From: Opitutaceae bacterium
GTDB lineage: Bacteria; Verrucomicrobiota; Verrucomicrobiae; Opitutales; Opitutaceae
DNA length: 5,698 nucleotides
Assembly: GCA_031266495.1 (NCBI GenBank)
Contig: JAISAX010000749.1
Coordinates: 1 to 5,698, forward strand
Direction: 5' to 3'
Shown here: positions 1 through 4,745 of the stretch, piece by piece
Position numbering within the stretch: position 1 is the first letter of the stretch
Layout: every line of letters begins with the position of its first letter
Made by a program: the position numbers and the translations under genes
Notes under the pieces: generated by a model
What the model was told of the DNA's origin: nothing
The model's database searches: none
The model's input: the letters and a program-made list of their open reading frames with translations, nothing else

Positions 1-10
1 TCTCCAACTC

Positions 11-73
11 CCGCCCTCCCGCCCTCCCGCCTTCCCGCCCTCCTGCCCGCCCTCTCGCCCTCCCCCCCCCCCC
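11..73. repeat. C-rich low-complexity tract with period-8 repeat and C12 run
   Basis: Bases 11-42 are four near-identical copies of the octamer CCGCCCTC (one has a single C-to-T change). The pattern then decays through 43-61 and ends in 12 consecutive C at 62-73. The tract stops five bases before the gpsA ATG, so it fills the place where a ribosome binding site would be. The plus strand here is almost pure pyrimidine; the complementary strand has spaced G runs. I see no coding signal in it. It may be the 5' leader of gpsA or the spacer after a gene outside the window. Length of the C run should be treated with caution because long homopolymers are often misread. Confidence 0.8.
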
Positions 74-78
74 ACCTC

Positions 79-1089
79 ATGAACTTTGCCGTTATCGGAG
101 CCGGTGCCTGGGGCACCGCCTTTGCCATCCATCTCTCGCGACTCGACCACACGGTGACGCTCGTGCCCCGGCGCTTCGAGCAGGCGCTCGCGCTCGCCTC
201 CTTGCACGAAAACACCGACTACCTGCCCGGCATCCCGCTCCCCCCCGGCCTGCAGATCGGCCATGAACTCGCGCCCGTCCTGATGGAGGCCGAAGTCGTC
301 ATCCTCGCGTGCCCTTCGCAGGCCCTCCGCCAGACGTGCGAAAACATCCGCGCCGCCTCCGCCCTCGCCACGCGCCTGCGCCTCGTCGTCAGCCTCGCCA
401 AGGGGCTCGAACTTTCCACCCACCTCCGCCCGAGTGAGGTCATCCGGGCCGTGTTGCCCGGCCACCTCGCCGCCAGCCTCACCGGCCCCACCAACGCCGC
501 CGGAGTCGCCCGCGGCAAGCCCGCCGCGATGGTCCTCGCCGCAGCCGCCGCCGCCTCCTCCTCCTCCGGTTACCTCGCCAGCGTGCAGGCCGCGATCAGC
601 GGACCGACCTTGCGCGTGTACCTGGGGAGCGATGTGGCCGGAGCGGAATTCGGCGGTTGCCTGAAAAACATCTACGCCATCGCCGCCGGCTGCTGCGACG
701 GGCTGATGCTCGGCGACAACGCCAAGGCCGCCCTGCTCACCCGCGCCCTCACCGAAATGGTGCGCGTGGGCGTCGCGCTCGGCGCGCGGCAGGAGACGTT
801 TTACGGGCTCGGCGGCTTCGGCGACCTCGTCGCCACCTGCACCGGCGCCTGGAGCCGCAACCGCACCTTCGGCCAGCATCTCGGCGAGGGGAATCGGGCC
901 GCCGACCTCATCGCCGCCAGCAAATCCGTGGTCGAGGGCTACCGGACGACGGAGAGTTTTTACGAGCTCTGTCAGGAGCGCGGCATCGACGCCCCGATTC
1001 TCACCGAAGTGTACCGCATCCTCTACCAGGACCTTTCGCCCGCCGAGGCGCTCACCGCGCTGATGATGCGCGAACTGAAACACGAATGA
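79..1089 (+). CDS. gpsA: NAD(P)-dependent glycerol-3-phosphate dehydrogenase (GpsA)
   Basis: Cytoplasmic enzyme that interconverts dihydroxyacetone phosphate and sn-glycerol-3-phosphate, the backbone for phospholipid synthesis. The 336 residues match the usual family length. The N-terminal Rossmann motif GAGAWGTA is at residues 7-14, and the conserved SLAKGLE segment is at 105-111. LTGPTNAAGVARGKPAA (134-150) matches the conserved GP-x-x-A-x-x-VARG region. The substrate-binding domain has GGCLKNIYAIAAG (192-204), with the expected catalytic lysine K196, then GDNAKAAL, GLGGFGDLVATCT (243-255) and SRNR (259-262). All key residues look intact. An alanine/serine run (154-163) after the GP motif is a low-complexity insertion. 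The ATG at 79 is chosen because the Rossmann strand begins right after it; there is no Shine-Dalgarno sequence, only a C tract. The stop overlaps the next gene's start. Confidence 0.97.
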   Translation: MNFAVIGAGAWGTAFAIHLSRLDHTVTLVPRRFEQALALASLHENTDYLPGIPLPPGLQIGHELAPVLMEAEVVILACPSQALRQTCENIRAASALATRLRLVVSLAKGLELSTHLRPSEVIRAVLPGHLAASLTGPTNAAGVARGKPAAMVLAAAAAASSSSGYLASVQAAISGPTLRVYLGSDVAGAEFGGCLKNIYAIAAGCCDGLMLGDNAKAALLTRALTEMVRVGVALGARQETFYGLGGFGDLVATCTGAWSRNRTFGQHLGEGNRAADLIAASKSVVEGYRTTESFYELCQERGIDAPILTEVYRILYQDLSPAEALTALMMRELKHE

Positions 1090-1514
1090 ACCCCCTTCCC
1101 CCCCCCCCCCCCCTCCTCCCCGAACCACACCCATTCGGCACGGTGGCCGAGACGCTCATCGGCGAGTTGCGCCGGTTGCCGTTCGCGGAATACCGCAACC
1201 GCAAGGGCCAGCGCCAGGTGCGCCGTCCGACAAAAAACCTCGCCGTGCTGCTCGAACCGCTGCTCGTCAAGTATCACATCGGACGCGATTCACCCGAACA
1301 CACGTTGCGCGAACGCTGGGCCGAACTCGTCGGCGGAGCCAATGCCGCCTACTCGCATCCCGTGGAGATCGATCCGCGCGGGCGGCTCCTCGTCCTCACC
1401 TCGCACGCCATCGTGCGCAACGAGCTCTTCCTTCACCGCGACAGCGTCCTGCAAAAAATCCGGGCCATCCCCGGTTGCGACCACATAAAAACCCTGCAAC
1501 TGCGCGCCGGATGA
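1086..1514 (+). CDS. DUF721 / DciA-like protein
   Basis: A 142-residue protein resembling the DUF721 family. Some members, named DciA, help load or operate the replicative helicase DnaB in bacteria lacking DnaC. Residues 74-92 (LRERWAELVG followed by A-x-x-A-Y-S-H-P) match the family hallmark of a Trp-containing helix, here W78, followed by a histidine-containing turn. Then come RLLVLTSHAIVRNEL (100-114), a helix, and the closing strand IKTLQLRAG; this is the KH-like core. The N-terminal part (17-60) has a basic stretch around 37-50. The ATG at 1086 overlaps the gpsA TGA as ATGA, suggesting translational coupling. Residues 5-9 are prolines encoded by a run of 16 C. The GTG at codon 20 is an alternative start that would bypass this run. 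Family assignment is by pattern recall; the helicase role is inference. Confidence 0.8.
   Translation: MNPLPPPPPLLPEPHPFGTVAETLIGELRRLPFAEYRNRKGQRQVRRPTKNLAVLLEPLLVKYHIGRDSPEHTLRERWAELVGGANAAYSHPVEIDPRGRLLVLTSHAIVRNELFLHRDSVLQKIRAIPGCDHIKTLQLRAG
1098..1113 (+). repeat. C16 homopolymer inside the DUF721 gene
   Basis: Sixteen consecutive C lie within codons 5-10 of the DUF721 gene, beginning 12 bases after its ATG, and read mostly as proline. A change of one or two bases would shift the frame of nearly the whole protein. Tracts like this drive phase variation in some bacteria, but they are also a classic sequencing error site, so exact length is uncertain. The frame given here joins cleanly to the conserved domain. 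Confidence 0.85.
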
Positions 1515-1518
1515 TTTT

Positions 1519-1668
1519 TCAGTCAAAAGTCGAAAGTCGAAAGTCGAAGGTCGAAAAGTCGAAGGTCGCCAGCGGCCCGCCGGAGCGGGCCATTCTCTCA
1601 AACCGGGTGCTCCGCGCAGCGGAGCCGCTGATGACTTTCGACCTTCCGACCTTCCGACTTTTGACTGA
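1519..1668. repeat. Branched inverted-repeat element (AAGTCGAA-type)
   Basis: The ends, 1519-1532 and 1655-1668, are a perfect 14-bp inverted repeat (TCAGTCAAAAGTCG and its complement). The left arm continues as short direct repeats of the type GTCGAAA/GTCGAAG, and the right arm carries their complements (GACCTTCC repeats), giving an imperfect long stem. Inside, CAGCGGC (1570-1576) can pair with GCCGCTG (1624-1630). Two perfect 7-bp hairpins lie at 1574-1591 (loop CGGA) and 1609-1625 (loop GCA); each shares a few bases with that closing stem, so the structures are partly alternatives. It fills almost the whole spacer between the DUF721 gene and crcB. No transposase or target-site duplication is visible. 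It could be a non-autonomous mobile repeat, a structured transcript or an mRNA-processing element. Similar AAGTCGAA repeats are, from memory, common in Verrucomicrobiota-like genomes. Confidence 0.8.
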
Positions 1669-1689
1669 TGACTTCCGCTTGAAACATCC

Positions 1690-2076
1690 ATGATCATCAC
1701 CTGGCAACAGATAGCTCTCGTGGCATTCGGCGGCGGTCTCGGCAGCGTGGCGCGGTTTCTTCTTTCGGCGTATGCATCCGGGGGCACGCCCGGCTGGCGC
1801 TTTCCGGTCGGCACGTTTCTGGTCAATCTCGCCGGTTGCCTCGTGATCGGCGCGCTCTGGGCGGCGGCAGAGCGCTGGCCGGTCGTCCTGACGCCCCATT
1901 TGCGCCTGTTGCTTTTCACGGGCGTGCTCGGCGGGTTCACGACCTTTTCGTCGTTCGGTCTCGAAACGGTGCTCCTCCTGCGCCGCGGCGAGACGGGCGT
2001 GGCCGGTCTCTATGTTGCGCTAAGCCTCGTTTGCGGTCTCGGCTTTCTCTGGCTGGCGATCCGCGCCGTCAGGTAA
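1690..2076 (+). CDS. crcB: Fluoride ion channel CrcB/Fluc
   Basis: A 128-residue inner-membrane protein of the Fluc family, which forms dual-topology dimers and lets toxic fluoride leave the cell. Four hydrophobic segments are visible at about 6-26, 39-60, 70-97 and 104-124. Family signatures are present: GGGLGSVARF (14-23) with the conserved arginine, GTFLVNLAGCLVIG (41-54) with the pore asparagine N46, and GGFTTFSSFGLE (81-92). The phenylalanines F86 and F89 of that last motif correspond to the fluoride-coordinating pair. Length is typical and nothing is missing. The ATG at 1690 starts directly before the first helix; no Shine-Dalgarno sequence precedes it. The gene is 175 bp from the DUF721 gene across the inverted-repeat element and converges on the PEP-CTERM gene. 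A fluoride riboswitch often controls crcB; only a weak partial resemblance is seen upstream. Confidence 0.96.
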   Translation: MIITWQQIALVAFGGGLGSVARFLLSAYASGGTPGWRFPVGTFLVNLAGCLVIGALWAAAERWPVVLTPHLRLLLFTGVLGGFTTFSSFGLETVLLLRRGETGVAGLYVALSLVCGLGFLWLAIRAVR

Positions 2077-2078
2077 CC

Positions 2079-2106
2079 GGAGCGGCGGCATTATTCCTGC
2101 CGCTCC
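2079..2106. terminator. Hairpin between convergent genes, probable bidirectional terminator
   Basis: GGAGCGGC at 2079-2086 pairs perfectly with GCCGCTCC at 2099-2106. Two more pairs (one G-U) extend the stem to about 10 bp, with loop CATTATTC. It starts 3 bases after the crcB stop and ends 8 bases before the stop of the opposing PEP-CTERM gene, the expected place for a shared terminator. Neither side has a good T run, so intrinsic termination may be weak or need Rho. Confidence 0.65.
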
Positions 2107-2113
2107 CCTCCGT

Positions 2114-4126
2114 TCAGACGCGATTGTCGCGGAGACGTCGCATCGCCACCGCAAATGCCAGCAACGCCAGACCGGCAAAGACGGCCCAGGCGGCTGGCTC
2201 GGGCACGGGGGTGAGGCTGCGGAGGTAAACCACGCCCTCGGTGTAAAGACGATCGGTCTGCCACTCGTACTCCGCGCCGGGATCAAAAAAGTCCAGCGTG
2301 TCGAAGGCGCCGCCAAACGAGCGGGCAGCAAACAAGTCCCACCCGGCCCCGTCGGAGGCCGCAAAACCGTCGCCAGCCACCAGGCTCAGCGTGCCGCCAA
2401 ACCGGAAGCCGTCGGAGATGAACTCGCCGTTCTCGCCCGATGCCCCGAGCGCGAACTCCACGGTCTGCGTCGAGAGGATCGTGGTCGGCGAAAAGTTGCT
2501 GGTCACAGAGTTGCCGACCGCGATGTGCAGCGTGCCCACTGCGCTCCAGTCGGCGGTGCCGGCGATTTGCAACCAGTTGCCCTCGTTGCCCGCCGCGCCC
2601 ACATACACGTCGGTGGCCGTGAGTGTGCCTTCGATTTGCAGCCCGTTGTTGTCGGCTCCGGCGGTTTGGCCGATGTAAACGGCCTTGCCGGCGGCGGTGA
2701 CGGTGGCGGTGTCGCCCGGGGAGAGGATTACCCCGTTGATGGCGGTGGTCGCGCCGATGATCCAGTCGGTCTGCGATACGAAGCTGAGGCCGTCCGTCTT
2801 CAGCGCGGTGCCGGTGCCGTCGCCGTTGGCGTCGCCGGCGTCCAGCGTCGTGAAGGCGCGGATGTCGCCCGCCCAGGCTTTGCCGGATGCGGATCCGCTA
2901 GGGTCATGCGCTCCGATGACGAAGCGGTCGCCGGACAGGCTCAGCGAATAGCCAAATTTGTTGCCCTGCGCGCCGCCGGTGGGGAGCAGTTTCACGGTCT
3001 CGGTCGTCGTGCCGGTCTTTGTATCCAGCTCCTGGTAGTAGTAGGCTCCGCTTCCGTTGAATGTCCCGACGAGCGCGTTGGCTCCGGACAGGCTCACCGA
3101 TTGGCCAAACCGGGCGCTCGTCGTGCCGTCGGTGGGGAGCAGTTTCACGGTCTCGTTCACCGGCTTGTCCGTTTCGGTCACCGAATCCAGTCCTTTGTAA
3201 TAGTAGGCCGCGCCGCTGCCGTTGCTGCTCCCTCTGGCCCCGATGAGCGCGTTGTCTGCGGACAGGCTCACCGACCAGCCAAACTGGTCGTTCGCCGCGC
3301 CGCCGCCGGTGGCCTCCAGCTTCAGGGTCTCTTTCGTCGTGGTGCCTTCCTCCGGATCCGGCGCCAGCTTGTAGTAGTAGGCCGCGCCGCGGTTGCCCGT
3401 CTTGCCGAATGCTCCGACGAGCGCGTTGGCTCCGGCTCCGGCTCCGGCTGCGGACAGGCTCACCGACCAACCAAACTGGTCGTTCGCCTCGCCGTCGGTG
3501 GCCTCCAGTTTCACGGTCTCCTTCGTCGTGGTGCCTTTCTCCGGTGCCGGTGCCAGCTTGTAGTAGTAGGCCGCGCCCTTGAAGTTCGTCTTGCCGTAAG
3601 CCCCGACGAGCGCGTCGGTTTCCGACAGGCTCACCGATACGCCAAAGCAGTCGTTCGACGCGCCGTCGGAGGCGTACAGTTTCACGGTCTCGGTCGTCGT
3701 GGGGCCGTTCTCCTGATCCAGTGCCTTGTAATAGTAGGCCGCGCCGCTGTTGTTCGCGTTGCCTTTGGTGTAGTCAGCCCCGATGAGCGCGTCGGTTCCC
3801 GACAGGCTCACCGCCGAATAGCTGAAGGCGTCGAACATCGCGCTGTCGGAGGGGAGCAGTTTCACGGTCTGGAGCGTCGGGTTGCTCCCGTCCGCCGAAC
3901 CCGGTCCCTTGTAGTAGTAGGCCGCGCCGCTCCATGCCTTCTCTCCGCCATTGTTGTAAGCCCCGACGAGCGCATCCGGGCCGGATGCGCTCACCGCGTC
4001 GCCAAAGAAGTCGTCCGCCTTGCCGTCGGGGGCCGTGAGGAGGGTGGCACGGGCAGATGGCGAAAGGGGGGGGGCCAGCGTGGCGGCGACGGCGATCGCG
4101 AGCGCGAAGACGGTGTGCAATTTCAT
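2114..4126 (-). CDS. Secreted FG-GAP-repeat protein with PEP-CTERM sorting signal
   Basis: A 670-residue exported protein of unknown function. Residues 1-27 form a signal peptide (K2, H4, hydrophobic 5-18, cleavage likely after SARA). Residues 28-425 hold seven repeats of the pattern VKLLPSDG-x-x-x-x-x-FG-x-SVSLSG-x-x-ALVGA, six of them followed by a GA(A)YYYK/Q motif. This is the FG-GAP style of an integrin-like seven-bladed beta-propeller. A GDANGDG motif (431-437) looks like a calcium loop. Residues 440-640 are glycine/threonine-rich beta structure such as VYVGAAGNEGNWLQI, like passenger regions of other PEP-CTERM proteins. VPEP (641-644), a membrane segment (645-662) and the basic tail RRLRDNR make the PEP-CTERM anchor, normally processed by an exosortase; none is in this window. 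The frame is open upstream to 4393 through the 42-bp repeats, but the signal peptide decides for the start at 4126. It could be a surface adhesin or sheath protein; this is inference. Confidence 0.9.
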   Translation of the reverse strand: MKLHTVFALAIAVAATLAPPLSPSARATLLTAPDGKADDFFGDAVSASGPDALVGAYNNGGEKAWSGAAYYYKGPGSADGSNPTLQTVKLLPSDSAMFDAFSYSAVSLSGTDALIGADYTKGNANNSGAAYYYKALDQENGPTTTETVKLYASDGASNDCFGVSVSLSETDALVGAYGKTNFKGAAYYYKLAPAPEKGTTTKETVKLEATDGEANDQFGWSVSLSAAGAGAGANALVGAFGKTGNRGAAYYYKLAPDPEEGTTTKETLKLEATGGGAANDQFGWSVSLSADNALIGARGSSNGSGAAYYYKGLDSVTETDKPVNETVKLLPTDGTTSARFGQSVSLSGANALVGTFNGSGAYYYQELDTKTGTTTETVKLLPTGGAQGNKFGYSLSLSGDRFVIGAHDPSGSASGKAWAGDIRAFTTLDAGDANGDGTGTALKTDGLSFVSQTDWIIGATTAINGVILSPGDTATVTAAGKAVYIGQTAGADNNGLQIEGTLTATDVYVGAAGNEGNWLQIAGTADWSAVGTLHIAVGNSVTSNFSPTTILSTQTVEFALGASGENGEFISDGFRFGGTLSLVAGDGFAASDGAGWDLFAARSFGGAFDTLDFFDPGAEYEWQTDRLYTEGVVYLRSLTPVPEPAAWAVFAGLALLAFAVAMRRLRDNRV
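2852..4045 (-). repeat. Seven tandem FG-GAP-like repeats encoded in the PEP-CTERM gene
   Basis: Blades lie at residues about 28-74, 88-134, 145-190, 202-253, 265-311, 326-365 and 377-425. Repeats are similar in DNA as well as protein: the 20-mer at 2981-3000 recurs exactly at 3134-3153 and 3851-3870, and GACAGGCTCACCGA recurs in most units. Unit length varies by a few codons, mostly in the loops before the YYY motif. This suggests fairly recent duplication or gene conversion among blades. Blade 7 lacks the YYY motif and carries WAGDIRAF instead, as a closing blade might. Confidence 0.85.
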
Positions 4127-4155
4127 GGTGTTTTTATAGTTATGGATGGTGTTTT
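4127..4155 (-). promoter_or_regulatory. AT-rich leader/promoter region of the PEP-CTERM gene with a 21-bp-spaced direct repeat
   Basis: Read on the minus strand, the bases before the ATG contain CATAACTATAAAAACACC, an AT island in GC-rich surroundings that could hold a -10 element; if so the mRNA leader would be very short. There is no Shine-Dalgarno sequence. The decamer AAAACACCAT occurs twice, once running into the start codon (plus coordinates 4125-4134) and once 21 bp upstream (4146-4155). A clear -35 box is not seen, so the promoter call is tentative. Confidence 0.35.
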
Positions 4156-4175
4156 CGGGTTTCGGGCGGTTTTCC

Positions 4176-4385
4176 GGGGAGCCCCGGAGGTCCGGTCTGG
4201 CTGTCAGGCAGGGTTTCGGGGCGCCCCGGAAGCCCGAATCTGGCGCGGAACAGGGTTTCGGGGCGCCCCGAAAGCCTGAATCTGGCTCAGGACAGGGTTT
4301 CGGGGGGGCCCGAAAGCCTGAATCTGGCGCGGGGCGGGGTTGCGGGGAGCCCCGAAAGCCTGAACCTGGCGCGGGACGGGGTTGC
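4176..4385. repeat. Five 42-bp tandem units with GC palindromes
   Basis: Units start at 4176, 4218, 4260, 4302 and 4344, each exactly 42 bp. Each begins with GGGG(C/A)GCCCC or a close variant (unit 4 has GGGGGGGCCC), passes through a GAAAGCCTGAATCTGGC-like middle and ends with GGGTTTC or GGGTTGC. Units 2 and 3 have the perfect 12-bp palindrome CGGGGCGCCCCG at their left edge; in units 1 and 5 its centre is AG. Flanking TTTC and GAAA extend the symmetry. A partial sixth copy (GGGCGC) follows at 4386. Because 42 is divisible by three, long frames stay open on both strands and encode 14-residue repeats, but I judge these spurious. The array lies about 50-260 bp upstream of the PEP-CTERM start codon and may act as a regulatory or protein-binding array. 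Confidence 0.9.
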
Positions 4386-4400
4386 GGGCGCAAACGGCAT

Positions 4401-4422
4401 GTTGCGCGTGGCGGCGCGCAAC
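4401..4422. other. Perfect 8-bp inverted repeat
   Basis: GTTGCGCG at 4401-4408 and CGCGCAAC at 4415-4422 form a perfect stem with a 6-base loop TGGCGG. It lies just outside the 42-bp repeat array. No T run follows on either strand, so a terminator is not favoured; it may be an operator or part of a structured leader. Confidence 0.55.
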
Positions 4423-4612
4423 TGGCGAATGGGTCTGGACGGGTTGCATCATGGTCAGGTTGAGGCGTCGGGGGACGCCGTCCCGGCTACGTTGGCGAGG
4501 GGAGGGCTTGCGGGTATCCCGGAAGCGTCCCGCCGGCGGCGGTGGCGCGGGATGCCTATCCCCGTTCATGTCGGCAACCGCCACAACGGCAAACGGTGGT
4601 TCCCCGGGAATG

Positions 4613-4622
4613 TATGTACATA
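4613..4622. promoter_or_regulatory. AT-rich palindrome TATGTACATA, possible operator or promoter element
   Basis: A perfect 10-bp palindrome in the only AT-rich patch of the divergent spacer near the ABC gene, about 124 bp before its start codon. Such a site could bind a dimeric regulator or include a -10 hexamer. No matching -35 element is evident, so assignment to the ABC gene is a guess. Confidence 0.3.
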
Positions 4623-4745
4623 TCCATGAGCCGAGGTGTTACCGGGGCGGGGAGCCGGTGTGGCGCAGGAATGCCGCCGCTCCGTCACCGCCGCTCCTTT
4701 GCTTGGCTCCGTTGGCCGGGGGCGTCAGTGTTCTCCCTTTTTCAC

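Larger units (their letters stand above)
4386..4745. other. Non-coding interval between divergent genes
   Basis: No convincing gene is seen here. The ABC-ATPase frame is open upstream to 4542, but that translation (rich in R, P, C and G) has no conserved features. The interval holds several stems: 4401-4422 (8 bp, perfect), 4464-4479 (GGCGTC with GACGCC around GGGG), 4525-4555 (9 bp with one G-U around a GC-rich loop) and a weaker one near 4575-4600 (AACCGCC with GGTGGTT). CCGCCGCTCC is repeated directly at 4674-4683 and 4688-4697. An AT-rich spot at 4611-4624 may hold the ABC gene's promoter or operator. The rest is unremarkable GC-rich sequence. Confidence 0.6.

Noticed and set aside
657..1085. 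Upstream extension of the DUF721 gene into the gpsA frame
   Set aside because: The extension is an out-of-frame, arginine-rich reading of gpsA; the ATG at 1086 gives the expected family length.
1475..1693. 72-codon open frame across the inverted-repeat element
   Set aside because: The peptide (SKVESRKSKVEKSKV and its mirror part) is just the translation of the AAGTCGAA repeats, with no independent coding signal.
2525..4279. A 584-codon open frame on the plus strand antisense to the PEP-CTERM gene
   Set aside because: Its repeats (such as GGEQFHGL) are the mirror of the propeller repeats, and its R/G/A/V-rich translation matches no family I recognise. The minus frame has a signal peptide and PEP-CTERM anchor, so this is a high-GC shadow.
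4176..4385. CRISPR array
   Set aside because: The 42-bp units are directly adjacent with no unique spacers of constant length between conserved repeats, and no cas gene is near.
4127..4393. N-terminal extension of the PEP-CTERM protein by 89 residues through the 42-bp repeats
   Set aside because: It would bury a clean signal peptide behind a Pro/Gly/Arg repeat. The open frame is explained by the unit length being divisible by three.
4626..4700. Faint echo of a cobalamin riboswitch core (AGGTG, then GGGGAGCCGGTG, then GTCACCG)
   Set aside because: The GGGAA and ACTGT elements are not matched and the spacing is far too short. A covariance-model hit would be needed to revive it.
4542..4745. 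68-residue N-terminal extension of the ABC ATPase
   Set aside because: The residues are unlike ABC ATPase N-termini and the DNA overlaps hairpins; the start at 4746 gives a normal domain layout.
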